Shown here piece after piece: positions 1-8,662 of a stretch of DNA of 64,000 nucleotides. Each line of letters opens with the position of its first letter. The first letter of the stretch is position 1. A program made the translations under genes and the position numbers. Origin of the DNA: SpSt-539 sp964549445. Its GTDB lineage: Bacteria; Planctomycetota; Phycisphaerae; UBA1845; UTPLA1. The stretch is taken from positions 62,001-126,000 of the forward strand of contig CAZJVS010000004.1 in NCBI GenBank assembly GCA_964549445.1, given 5' to 3'. The notes beneath the pieces were generated by a model. It searched no databases. It was not told the origin of the DNA and worked only from the letters and a program-made list of their open reading frames with translations.

Positions 1-266
1 TTGAGGTCGACGATCAGTTGCGAGCCGTTCACGCACGACGAACTCGTAACCAGTGCGAGATCGGCCGTCCCCTCATTGCCAACGCACGGATCTCCCCCCC
101 GCGGCGCCGGCTGCGCAGCTTCCGGCTTCTGCACGGCCTTCGCCGTCTTTGCCGCCCCCTTGGTCGTCGGTGCCGGCCCCGCTCCCAACGCGACGATCAT
201 CCCGATCGTCGCCGCCGCCATCCAACACATCATTCCAACACCCGTGCGAGCTACGTGCGCCTTCAT
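1..266 (-). CDS. Secreted protein of unknown function (3' end outside window)
   Basis: The gene reads leftward off the window, so only its first 88 codons are visible. The start at 266 is supported by a strong Shine-Dalgarno (AAGGAG) 8-9 bases upstream. The N-terminus has a basic stretch followed by a hydrophobic core (MMCWMAAATIGMIVALGAG), then an Ala/Pro/Lys-rich linker and a segment with two Cys (DPCVGNEGTADLALV, SSSCVNGSQ). This looks like a signal peptide plus the start of an exported domain. It is on the same strand as the large secreted protein at 519-5249 and may follow it in an operon. No family can be named from this fragment. Confidence 0.6.
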   Translation of the reverse strand, partial: MKAHVARTGVGMMCWMAAATIGMIVALGAGPAPTTKGAAKTAKAVQKPEAAQPAPRGGDPCVGNEGTADLALVTSSSCVNGSQLIVDL

Positions 267-501
267 TTGGCTCTCTCCTTCGTCGCCCCGATCTCCGGCC
301 ACCACGCCGCACCATGACCGCGACCGACCCGCGCACCCGCATTCAGCGGTCGTGCACAAGGCCGTCGGTCACGCGGCGCGTGCCCGAAGCACTCCTTCGG
401 TTCAATTCCCCCGACGAAGAACCGTTCCCCGTCGGACGGGTGACTTCAGTGCTTCCCCCATTGGGAAGGAAAGCCCCATCACCCCTGTTTACTTCTCGCA
501 T

Positions 502-516
502 CCGGCGCTTCGCCGG
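502..516 (-). terminator. GC-rich hairpin just past the stop of the 1576-aa protein
   Basis: A perfect 6-bp stem (ccggcg/cgccgg) with a 3-base loop lies directly downstream of the stop codon at 519. There is no T-run, so it could be a weak terminator or an mRNA 3' stabiliser. Confidence 0.25.
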
Positions 517-518
517 CG

Positions 519-3500
519 CTACTTGCCTTGCACACCGTTCGACGGCGTACTGCCGTCTTCAATCGGCGCTGTCGGCCCCGGCGTAACCTGGATCGGCCGC
601 CCCGGCCGCGGTCCCGCCGGCGTCGGCGGATCGCTCGGCCGTACGCCCTGCATCCACAGCATCACGTCCTGCTGGTCTAGCCAGCCGTCGTGGTTCAGAT
701 CCGACCTCACAAGGTCGCCCAGCCCCTGTTGTCGCAACTCGGCGACTGAAATGCGCGAGATCGGCTGCTCCTCGGCGATCAGCGAATTCGGGTTGCCGCC
801 GCAGTTCCCGTCGCGCACCGCCAGGAAGTTGTTCGAAATGAACGCGAAATCGGTGCTCTCGACAGTCCCGTCGCCACTCACGTCCGCGTGCCGCGTCGCC
901 GGCGGCATCATCCCGCACGTGGTGTTCGCTCCCACGTTGGACATGTCCTGCGTCGTAAAGATCCCGAAATCGACGATGTCGATAAACCGGCTGTCGTTCA
1001 GGTTTCCGCCGATCAGTGCCTTGCCGTCGCTCGCCGTAAAGTTGGCGACATACGTCGGCCCCGACAGCGTCACCGTCCGCCGCAGCGTGTGAAGCCGGTC
1101 GCGGGCCGTCATGCACGTGTACCCGGCCGCTTCGCACGGTATCGCCAGCGTCACGGTCCCCGACGACCCGCTCGTGAACGTCAGCAACTCGTTGCTCGAA
1201 TAGAGCGGTGTCGTCGGGTTCACCCCCGGATTCCAATACTCAAACGTGATGCACCGCGTGAAGGGTCCAGTCGAGACCATACCCCCGCCGAGCTCAACCG
1301 TCACATCGATGTTCACCAAACTGTTCGCGGCGATTGTCACGTCCGCGCTCGACGCCGTGCAGGGCGGATTGGAGATTGTCCACCGAAGCACGATATTGCC
1401 GGCACCGCCGCCGGTTTGCGTGAACGTTGCATTTGGGGCCGTGTTGCTCGGGTTGAACGTCCCCGTGAAGCCTCCCGTGACAACCGACCAGCTTCCCGTG
1501 CCGACGAGCGGCGTGTTGCCGCCCAATCCGGACGTCGTGCCGTTAACGCAAATTGTTTGCGGTCCGCCGACAGTCGCCGTCGTGGGGTTCTGATTGATCG
1601 TGATCGTCACTTCGGCGTACGAATCCGTGCACGGCGGATTGCTAATCGTCCAACGCACCACGACCGGCCCTGTTCCGGCGGCATGCGTAAATGTCGCGTT
1701 CGGGTCCAGGTTGTCCGGGTTGAACGAACCCGTCCCACCGCTCACGACCGACCACGCCCCCGTCCCGACGCTCGGCGCATTCCCGCCCAGGCCGGCCGTC
1801 GTCCCGAGCGTGCAGATGGTCTGCGGTCCGCCTACGGTCGCCGTCGACGGGGGGTCGTTCACGACCACGTCGGTGCAGGCCGTATCGCTGCAACCGGCTG
1901 AATTCGTCACCGTCACGCAATACTGCCCCGCCTCTGCCGGCGAAACCGTCGCGTTCTGATCGCTCGACGTAAACCCGCCCGGCCCGGTCCACGCATACGT
2001 TTCCATGTCGCTCGGCGAGCTGCTCAGGTGCACGTCGCTCCCGCTGCACACCGGCCCGTCGTTCGACGCAGAGGCCGTCGGGCTGTCGTTCACCGTCACG
2101 GTCGCCTCGGCGCAGGTCGACTCTCCGCAGCCGTTCTCCCAGCGCACGTAATATGTCGTTGTCGCCGTCGGCGCGTCGATCACCAGCGGGCTGCCCGTGC
2201 CGATTTCGTTCCCGCCGCACGTGTCGTCAAACCAGTGCAGTGTTGCTCCCGATCCGCCCGTCGCCGTCAGCGAGATTTCCTTCGGCGCATCTTTCGTGCA
2301 GAAGCTGTCCGGATCGGCGCTGGCGCTGTCCGGTACGACCGGCTGCGCTTCGATCGTGATGCTCACTTCGGCATACGACGCAGTGCAGGGCGGATTGCTG
2401 ATCGTCCAGCGCAGCACGATCGGCCCGGCACCGGTAGCGTGGGTGAATGTCGCATTCGGATCGGACGCGTTGGGATTGAATGTCCCCGTCCCGCCGCTCT
2501 CGACCGACCAGACGCCGGTTCCCGTCGTTGGCGCATTTCCTCCCAGGCCGGCCGTCGTCCCCAGCGTGCAGATCGTCTGTGCATCGCCCACGCTCGCCGT
2601 GCTCGGCGCAGCGTTGACCGTCACCGCCGTGCTGTGGGTCAGCGTCACCGTTGCGCACGGCGCGAGCGTCGCCTTGACCTGCAACGTCGTCGACGCCGTC
2701 AGCGGCGCCGAGGTCAGTACGAGATTCACACCGCTCCCGGTGTCGGGGCTGCCCGAGTTCGCGCTGGCCGTCGTGTCGAACAACTGATAGCTCACGCCGC
2801 TCTCGGCGTTGGTGATCGTTACGTTGACCGTCGAGCCGGAGCAAATGGTCGTGCTGGCCGGGCTGACCGTCAGGCCGATGCTGGGTGACGGGTTGACCGT
2901 CACCGCCACGCTGTCGGTCAGCGTTACGGTAGCGCAAGGCGCTAACGTGGCCTTGACCTGCAACGTCGTCGAAGCAGTTAAGGCCGCCGAAGTCAATACG
3001 AGATTCACACCGCTCCCGGTGTCGGGGCTGCCCGAGTTCGCATTGGCCGTCGTGTCGAACAACTGATAGCTCACGCCGCTCTCGGCGTTGGTGATCGTTA
3101 CGTTGACCGTCGAGCCGGTGCAAACGGTGGTGCTGGCCGGGCTGACCGTCAGGCCGATACTCGGCGACTGAATGATCGTGATCGTCACGTCGGCGGTCGA
3201 TGCGATGCACGGGGCGTTGGAGATCGTCCACCGCAGCACAACCGGCCCGGCCCCGCCCGTGTGCGTGAATGTCGCATTGGGCGTCGTATGGTTCGGGTTG
3301 AACGTGCCCGTCCCGCCGCTCTCGACCGACCACGCCCCGGTGCCGACGCTGGGTGCATTCCCGCCCAGTCCGGCCGTCGTGCCGAGGGCGCAGATCGTCT
3401 GATTGCCGCCGACCGTCGCGGTGGTGGGGGACTGGTTGATCGTGATCGTGACATCCGCCGTGGAGGCCGTGCACGGCGCGTTGGTAATGGTCCACCGCAC

Positions 3501-5249
3501 CACGATCGGGCCTGTACCGGTCAAGTGCGCAAACGTGGCGTTCGGATCGAGGTTATTCGGATTGAACGTCCCCGTCCCTCCGCTTACGACCGACCACGCC
3601 CCGATCCCGACGCCCGGCGTATTCCCGCCCAGTCCGGCCGTCGTCCCCAGCGCACAAATCGTCTGCGGCCCGCCGACGGTCGCGGTCGTTGGGTTGGCCG
3701 TTAGCGTCAGCGTCGCGTCCGATACCGCGGCTGCGCACGGCGAGTTGCCGTTCACGGTTAGTCGGAGAGTTCGCGTTCCCGCCGCCACGTCGGCAGCGCT
3801 GGGGTTGTACGTCGCCGTCAGAGTATTTCCGTTTGTGAAACTGCCGGTTCCGTCGGGTGTCGACCAGCTCACGCTCGACTGATTGCTCGCACTGCCGCTC
3901 AGAGGCACGGCATTCGTGTCGCAGGCGCTGTACGGCCCGCCGGCGCTGGCCGTCGGCTTGGCGACGACCGTCAGCGTTGCCACCGTGCTGGTCTTCGTGC
4001 AGCTTCCACTGGTGAGGACAACGTCGTACGAGCCGGCATTGGGCGCCGCGACCGGATCGATCGTCAGCGTCGCCGAAGTCGCGCCGGAGATGGCCCCGCC
4101 GTTGGAGAGCGGCACGGTATTTCGCCGCCACTGGTAAGTCAGATTCGCGCCGCTTGCGACGACCGTGAACGAGGCCGAGCCGTCTTCGCAGGCCGTTGCG
4201 TTTACTGGCTGTGTGACTATCGCGGGGCACGCGATCTGCTTGGCCACCAGCGACCAGCGCGTCAGCGTGCCGGTGTCGGCGCTGGCATTGTCGGAGACGT
4301 TTAGCGTCCAGGTTCCGTTGACGTTGAGCCCATTGAGCGCCGCAAGTGATCCGGGGTCGGGCTTCCAAGATGAGGTGACGTTGTTGGTGCCGGGCGCCGT
4401 TACGGTAGGCACATCATACGTGTTCGCCGCCGAATCGTCGAGCACGAAGGGCGTCGACGTTCCCGAATTCCCGAAGTTGTCCGCCGAAAAACCGTTCGTC
4501 GACTGCGGCTGTCCCGGCCGGTTGACCAGGGTAACCGTGGCCGAGCCGCCTGGCGCGATCAGCTTCACAGCGATATCGCCCTGAAAGGTATGCGTGATGT
4601 TGAGTTCCACGTCGACGTCGCCAATCACGTAGGAATCGTTAATGACAAGCGTACTGTTGACGCCCGCGGCATTGTTGTCGGTGATGGCAAGGCCCGGGCT
4701 GTGCGTCTTGGTATAAGTCGTCGCGGTGCCCGCGCCGCAACTCGTGTTGTCGCCCTGGTAGCATCCGCTCTGCGCACTGCACGCGGAAGATGTCAGAATC
4801 TGACACGAGCCGCTTGGCAAACAACAGGCGCCTTTCGGGCTCGCGACGATAATTGCACCGGTGAGTGTGGTAGTGTTAGTGGTTCCGCCGCAGCTGTCGT
4901 TACTCGCTACGAGAATCGTCAGGTCATACGCGCCGTCTGTATTCGGGGCCGTAATGTTGAAGGATTCCGTGTAGTCCGTGTTGTTTGCGGTGTGGTTTGC
5001 ATGGTCGACACACGCCGTTCCACCACCGCCCGAGATTGTCCAACGAGTGCTGTCCCAATCCGTGTTGCTGGAGGTGCGAACAAATACTTGAACCGCGATT
5101 GTTGCACCGGGCAGCACGGTGGTGCTCGATCCGCCATCAACCGTTGGTTGATTCGGACTAAAAGTCAGAGCCCCAAGCGCACCGCTTTGCAGTGCAACGG
5201 TGGCTACCGCCGCAAGACAAATACTGGATCGTGATGGCATCCGACGCAT
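519..5249 (-). CDS. Giant secreted repeat protein with P-domain, Ig-like repeats and dockerin tail
   Basis: A 1576-residue exported, probably surface or matrix protein. Reading frame continues upstream, but ATG 5249 has GGGAGGGG 8 bases before it and begins a signal peptide (ICLAAVATVALQSGALG). Modules in order: Cys-rich motif KGACCLPSGSC near residue 140; a proprotein-convertase P-domain-like beta region (about 183-338, ending NGTWTLNVSDNASADTGTL); an Ig-like domain (about 340-430); then repeated beta modules of two kinds, one starting TTATVGGPQTICALG (six copies) and one starting GLTVSPASTT (two nearly identical copies); PKD/Ig-like segments; and a C-terminal dockerin-like region with Ca-binding loops (DVSGDGTVESTDF, DLNHDGWLDQQDV). 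No catalytic domain is visible, so adhesion or cell-surface scaffold is the likely role. Domain types are recognised from motifs only; function is inference. Confidence 0.85.
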   Translation of the reverse strand: MRRMPSRSSICLAAVATVALQSGALGALTFSPNQPTVDGGSSTTVLPGATIAVQVFVRTSSNTDWDSTRWTISGGGGTACVDHANHTANNTDYTESFNITAPNTDGAYDLTILVASNDSCGGTTNTTTLTGAIIVASPKGACCLPSGSCQILTSSACSAQSGCYQGDNTSCGAGTATTYTKTHSPGLAITDNNAAGVNSTLVINDSYVIGDVDVELNITHTFQGDIAVKLIAPGGSATVTLVNRPGQPQSTNGFSADNFGNSGTSTPFVLDDSAANTYDVPTVTAPGTNNVTSSWKPDPGSLAALNGLNVNGTWTLNVSDNASADTGTLTRWSLVAKQIACPAIVTQPVNATACEDGSASFTVVASGANLTYQWRRNTVPLSNGGAISGATSATLTIDPVAAPNAGSYDVVLTSGSCTKTSTVATLTVVAKPTASAGGPYSACDTNAVPLSGSASNQSSVSWSTPDGTGSFTNGNTLTATYNPSAADVAAGTRTLRLTVNGNSPCAAAVSDATLTLTANPTTATVGGPQTICALGTTAGLGGNTPGVGIGAWSVVSGGTGTFNPNNLDPNATFAHLTGTGPIVVRWTITNAPCTASTADVTITINQSPTTATVGGNQTICALGTTAGLGGNAPSVGTGAWSVESGGTGTFNPNHTTPNATFTHTGGAGPVVLRWTISNAPCIASTADVTITIIQSPSIGLTVSPASTTVCTGSTVNVTITNAESGVSYQLFDTTANANSGSPDTGSGVNLVLTSAALTASTTLQVKATLAPCATVTLTDSVAVTVNPSPSIGLTVSPASTTICSGSTVNVTITNAESGVSYQLFDTTASANSGSPDTGSGVNLVLTSAPLTASTTLQVKATLAPCATVTLTHSTAVTVNAAPSTASVGDAQTICTLGTTAGLGGNAPTTGTGVWSVESGGTGTFNPNASDPNATFTHATGAGPIVLRWTISNPPCTASYAEVSITIEAQPVVPDSASADPDSFCTKDAPKEISLTATGGSGATLHWFDDTCGGNEIGTGSPLVIDAPTATTTYYVRWENGCGESTCAEATVTVNDSPTASASNDGPVCSGSDVHLSSSPSDMETYAWTGPGGFTSSDQNATVSPAEAGQYCVTVTNSAGCSDTACTDVVVNDPPSTATVGGPQTICTLGTTAGLGGNAPSVGTGAWSVVSGGTGSFNPDNLDPNATFTHAAGTGPVVVRWTISNPPCTDSYAEVTITINQNPTTATVGGPQTICVNGTTSGLGGNTPLVGTGSWSVVTGGFTGTFNPSNTAPNATFTQTGGGAGNIVLRWTISNPPCTASSADVTIAANSLVNIDVTVELGGGMVSTGPFTRCITFEYWNPGVNPTTPLYSSNELLTFTSGSSGTVTLAIPCEAAGYTCMTARDRLHTLRRTVTLSGPTYVANFTASDGKALIGGNLNDSRFIDIVDFGIFTTQDMSNVGANTTCGMMPPATRHADVSGDGTVESTDFAFISNNFLAVRDGNCGGNPNSLIAEEQPISRISVAELRQQGLGDLVRSDLNHDGWLDQQDVMLWMQGVRPSDPPTPAGPRPGRPIQVTPGPTAPIEDGSTPSNGVQGK
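2609..3166 (-). repeat. Tandem 279-bp near-identical intragenic repeat (two copies)
   Basis: Two consecutive 279-bp (93-codon) units inside the giant protein gene are nearly identical at the DNA level, especially 2718-2885 against 2997-3164, where only a few bases differ. Both encode the GLTVSPASTT module. The in-frame unit length fits recent tandem duplication and a site of possible copy-number change. Confidence 0.75.
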
Positions 5250-5786
5250 CCTGAGCCCCTCCCGCCCCGCTCGCCCGATCGAACGAGATGCAGACGCAGA
5301 ATCATTCCCCCGCGTGGTTCTTTTCGAGAGCCCCAACATCCGCGATCCCCTGCCGAGACGGGCAATGGGCCTACGACTGCGTTGAGCGATTCGTGGCCCC
5401 GGTATTCCCTCGACAGGCCTCCCCGAGACCTGTCCTCTCCTCCACCCGATCAAACTAACCGAATCGAGCGCCCCGAGTCAAGCGATCGCCGTCGTATTCG
5501 AGCACGGCGACCCTCCGCGAACGAGCCGCTGTCCGAATAATGGCGCGACTCGATCACCATTCTCTCCCGCGCGCTCCGCGTCGAGTTTGGCTCTCAGGGT
5601 TTTCCCCAAATAGCTTCGCATCACAACGAGAAAAGCCCGCTTCTGCATCGCAAGGCGCAGCGGCGGGCTCATGGGGGATCGCACGCACGACGCGGTGCTG
5701 CGATGCGCATATCAAAGAATGTTGGCGTGACTAGTCCGCCGCTCCCAAGCAGTTCGGCCTCGGCGTATCAGTCTTAATCGACGCAT
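5250..5786. other. Non-coding upstream region of the giant secreted protein
   Basis: This 537-bp stretch contains no convincing gene. It must hold the promoter and leader of the giant minus-strand gene, but I see no clear -35/-10 pair and no recognisable RNA. Confidence 0.4.
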
Positions 5787-5978
5787 TCACAGGCTCTTCT
5801 CCGTGTGTAGCGGCGTGACCTCCGCGTCATCGCCGACGCGTGCAAGGCCTTCTGCAAGCTGTGCCACGCCCAAATCAATCTTCGGTGTTGAATAGCAGTA
5901 GAACGACGAGCATCCTGTGGAACTCGCCACGACCGCAAGCACCGCGCACATCGCGGGCGCCAAACAGAGGAACTTCAT
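5787..5978 (-). CDS. Small lipoprotein, unknown function
   Basis: A 63-codon frame with a good lipoprotein signal: MKF start, hydrophobic core (CLAPAMCAVLAVVAS) and lipobox STGC, giving a mature lipid-anchored peptide of about 40 residues (SSFYCYSTPKIDLGVAQLAE and on). A weak GGGA lies just before the start. No homologous family is recognised. The short length and weak ribosome site leave some doubt, but the lipobox is hard to explain by chance. It would be membrane-anchored on the periplasmic side. Confidence 0.45.
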   Translation of the reverse strand: MKFLCLAPAMCAVLAVVASSTGCSSFYCYSTPKIDLGVAQLAEGLARVGDDAEVTPLHTEKSL

Positions 5979-6178
5979 CTACGTCCCACGGCGAACATGC
6001 GGTACCATCGACGCGGAGGCAGCCGTGAATCGTACGCATCAACCGAACGGGTGATATTCTGATTGATCCGATGACGTGAACAGCCCGAATTGATCCGAGA
6101 ACCAGTCCGATATCATTCGTACAGGTGAAAACTTGACCGCTTCGACGTCGCTGCGCTGTTCGCCAATCCGCCCCGCGT

Positions 6179-6655
6179 TCACCGGCGTTTTGGACCACCG
6201 GCCGCTCGCGCCGTCCTTGCCTTCCCCGGCCGCGCTCGCCGCTCCCGAACCCGAATCGCCTTATTGTCGTGCTCAGTCTTTCCCGCCATCGAATAGTTCC
6301 GATCCTGCCGCGCCTGATTCACCGCCAGCTTCTGCTTGTAAAGATCGAGCACGTCATGCGCATCGAGCCCCAGGCACTGGGCCATGCTGATCCAGAAAAA
6401 CAGCAGGTCGATCACCTCCACCCGCGCGTTCTGCAGATCGTGCAGCTTGAACCGTTCACCGCGCTTCGCCTCGGCGCACCAGTGTTTCCAGAACGTGCAG
6501 TTGCGAAGTTCTTCCAATTCGTTCGACGCCGCGTCGATGTAGTTGTTCAGCCACACGCCGGCCGTCTGCGGGTCGAAGCGGCGGTGCAGCGCCTCCGCGT
6601 CAAAACCGATCCGTCGATTCAGAGCCGCCTGGTGCTCAAACATCTCCTGCAGCAT
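6179..6655 (-). CDS. Dimeric dUTPase-like all-alpha NTP pyrophosphatase
   Basis: The 158-residue protein matches the all-alpha NTP pyrophosphohydrolase (MazG/dimeric dUTPase) superfamily. Visible family motifs are the E-x-x-E pair (ASNELEELRNCTFWKHWC, about residues 43-60), the metal-binding E-x-x-D helix (ARVEVIDLLFFWISMAQ, about 77-94) and the C-terminal VNQARQDRNYSMAGKTEHDN segment typical of the dUTPase/dCTPase branch. Enzymes of this family hydrolyse dUTP or other NTPs to the monophosphate and PPi, keeping uracil out of DNA. The start at 6655 lies 3 bases after the ferredoxin stop and has GAAGAAGG before it, so the two are cotranscribed. The last 30 residues are Arg/Ala-rich and probably unstructured. 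Exact nucleotide specificity cannot be told. Confidence 0.75.
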   Translation of the reverse strand: MLQEMFEHQAALNRRIGFDAEALHRRFDPQTAGVWLNNYIDAASNELEELRNCTFWKHWCAEAKRGERFKLHDLQNARVEVIDLLFFWISMAQCLGLDAHDVLDLYKQKLAVNQARQDRNYSMAGKTEHDNKAIRVRERRARPGKARTARAAGGPKRR

Positions 6656-6658
6656 GGA

Positions 6659-6925
6659 TCACGCCTTCTTCGCAAAATAGTCCGTGTTGATCTGAATGAA
6701 CTTTGCCCAATCGACCGGGAGCTCGTCCTGCGGGAAGATCGCCCGTACCGGGCACTCATCAACGCACAGTCCGCAATCGATGCATGTCGCCGGATCGATG
6801 TAAAGCTGCGTCGCCGTGGCGTACGCGCGCTCGTCCTTCGTCGGGTGTATGCAATCGACCGGGCACACTGCGACGCAGGCCGTGTCTTTCACGGTGATGC
6901 ACGGCTCGGCGATGATATGTGTCAT
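6659..6925 (-). CDS. 7Fe-type ferredoxin (3Fe-4S/4Fe-4S)
   Basis: An 88-residue ferredoxin and low-potential electron carrier. The first cluster motif is C9-x7-C17-x3-C21-P (EPCITVKDTACVAVCPVDC), the FdxA-like pattern that usually binds a 3Fe-4S cluster plus part of a 4Fe-4S cluster; the second is CIDCGLCVDECPV, a standard CxxCxxCxxxCP. ATG 6925 is preferred over the in-frame GTG at 6940 because GTGAGGA sits 9 bases upstream and the protein then begins MTHIIAEPC, as in known 7Fe ferredoxins. It is followed 3 bases later by the dUTPase-like gene. Redox partner unknown. Confidence 0.9.
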   Translation of the reverse strand: MTHIIAEPCITVKDTACVAVCPVDCIHPTKDERAYATATQLYIDPATCIDCGLCVDECPVRAIFPQDELPVDWAKFIQINTDYFAKKA

Positions 6926-7038
6926 CGATGGTGTCCTCACCGCACGCGCGGCCGCCTAATATTGACGCACGTCGAGCGCCGCCGCAATTTGAAATGCTTC
7001 AAGACGGGGGGGAACAACGGGTCAACAGCAAGTGGGCG

Positions 7039-8307
7039 TCAGGTCAGTCCGATGGCCGGCTCAGCATGCGGACTTGGAGGCACCGGCTTCGTTCGCGCCA
7101 GCACCACCGTCTCGTCCGGCGATACCATCTCGTACTCGGTCGACCGCCACACAATCCGCCGCGTCCGGGCCGACGAGAGCAGCAAGCCCAGGTGCAACAT
7201 GCCGACGGGGGCGATGAAGACGACGTCCCACATGAAATCACGCCAATTGATGCTTGGCCAGCTCAGCACCTGTCGCACGGCGAGTTGTCGCAGGACCGAC
7301 TTGGCCGATGCCAGCAGCAAAATCACCAGGTAGCCCGAGATTGCCGTCCACATCAACTCGGGCATCTGATGCATGTAGGCGTAGATCGCAAGTCCCGCGA
7401 CGCCGGTCGCGCCGAGGATGAAATTGCTCGCCAGCGCCAGTCCCGCTCGCCACAAGGCCGGCGCACAGACGCGCGTGATAATCAGTTGTCGCCGCGCAAA
7501 GGTGAGGAAGCCGTGCATCGTCGTGCTGTCGAGGCACGGGATGATGCACTGCGGCACAAACCGGATCCGCAGTCGCGCGTCGCGGATCGCTCGCGTCACT
7601 TGGTAGTCGTCCGACAGCGCCCGTTGCCATCTCGCCGCGATGCCGAGCGATTCAAAAGTCTCGCGTCGAATCGAGGTCGATCCTCCCCAGCAGAAGTTCA
7701 GGCGATCTTCGTGCAGGAAAGTCACCGACGCCGCGTTCCACGCCGAGCGAATGCCGCTCGCCACGCTGCCGTTGGTTGTGTACCAGCGGAAGCCCGTTCC
7801 CGCTCCGACGCCCTCTTCCGCCAGCGGCGCAATCAGGTGCGCCAGCCAGTCTTGATGAGGTACGGCGTCCGAGTCGAGAAAGACGTACACTTCGCGATCG
7901 GCCCCGACCACGTTCAGCGCCGCAAGCAGGTTGTGGATCTTCTGTGATCGATTCTCCGCCCGGCCCGCCACGACGCGTCGCCAGCGGTGCTTCTGCCAGT
8001 TGCTCGCCCAGCGGCCGACGGCCGCGTAAGCCGGATCTTCGACCGACTCGAACGCGAAAATAACTTCGTAATCCGGATAATCCTGGGCGGCGAGTGCGGC
8101 GACCGTATCCGAAAGGCGGTCATCGACGCCGCAGCACGGCAGAAAGATGCTCGCCCGCGGGGAGAAACCACTGATGCGCGGATTATTCCGCGTCGCTCGA
8201 CGCACGAAACGGTAAAACCGCGTCCCTGCAATCAGCGACCAGATTCCCTGCAGCGTAGCCAGCGCCCACAGCAGCGCGACGACGACCAACAAATACATCA
8301 AATCCAT
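7039..8307 (-). CDS. Membrane glycosyltransferase, family 2 (ceramide glucosyltransferase-like)
   Basis: A 422-residue membrane enzyme with an N-terminal transmembrane helix (MYLLVVVALLWALATLQGIW), a GT2 nucleotide-sugar domain (about 50-270) and three or four C-terminal hydrophobic helices (about 290-385). GT2 marks are the SIFLPCCGVDD opening, the DxD metal site in VFLDSDAV, and the SDDYQVTRAIRDARLRIRFVP segment holding the catalytic base region. The architecture resembles the HpnI/ceramide glucosyltransferase group, which glycosylates lipids at the cytoplasmic membrane face. The acceptor here is unknown. GAAGGG precedes the ATG. No hopanoid genes are adjacent, so a glycolipid role is an inference. 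Confidence 0.75.
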   Translation of the reverse strand: MDLMYLLVVVALLWALATLQGIWSLIAGTRFYRFVRRATRNNPRISGFSPRASIFLPCCGVDDRLSDTVAALAAQDYPDYEVIFAFESVEDPAYAAVGRWASNWQKHRWRRVVAGRAENRSQKIHNLLAALNVVGADREVYVFLDSDAVPHQDWLAHLIAPLAEEGVGAGTGFRWYTTNGSVASGIRSAWNAASVTFLHEDRLNFCWGGSTSIRRETFESLGIAARWQRALSDDYQVTRAIRDARLRIRFVPQCIIPCLDSTTMHGFLTFARRQLIITRVCAPALWRAGLALASNFILGATGVAGLAIYAYMHQMPELMWTAISGYLVILLLASAKSVLRQLAVRQVLSWPSINWRDFMWDVVFIAPVGMLHLGLLLSSARTRRIVWRSTEYEMVSPDETVVLARTKPVPPSPHAEPAIGLT

Positions 8308-8662
8308 AGACCCTTCACGGCCTCGATGCCGATCGCCGTCCTGCCACGTGCGAACCTCGGCGGGCCATATTATTGGCCTTTGCCGGGTTACGCCTCGGTC
8401 GGCGGAATACTAATTGATCGGCTGACGCGTCGGCAACGTCCACCGTTATGCGAATCTGCCGCCCAGGCGCTCCATGCGCTGAGCCGATGCGGGGGGTCGG
8501 CCTGTCGAGGCAATTCGCAGCGAGGAAGGGCAGTCGATCGGGTCCGCGGGCCATGCTCAGCCCGCGCTCCCGACCATAAGTCCCTGATACTAGCACCGCC
8601 CGGCCGATGACTCAACCGTGAGTCGCAGATTCAACCGGTCAAAGCTGTAAAATTTTGTTAGC
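8308..8662. other. Non-coding interval
   Basis: This 355-bp gap separates the glycosyltransferase from the upstream periplasmic protein, both on minus. It includes a small inverted repeat ggcca-tattat-tggcc (8363-8378) whose AT-rich centre could form part of the glycosyltransferase promoter. No gene is seen. Confidence 0.3.

Noticed and set aside
5875..6198. 107-codon minus-strand frame overlapping the small lipoprotein
   Set aside because: Poor composition, overlaps a frame with a real lipobox, and lacks a ribosome site.
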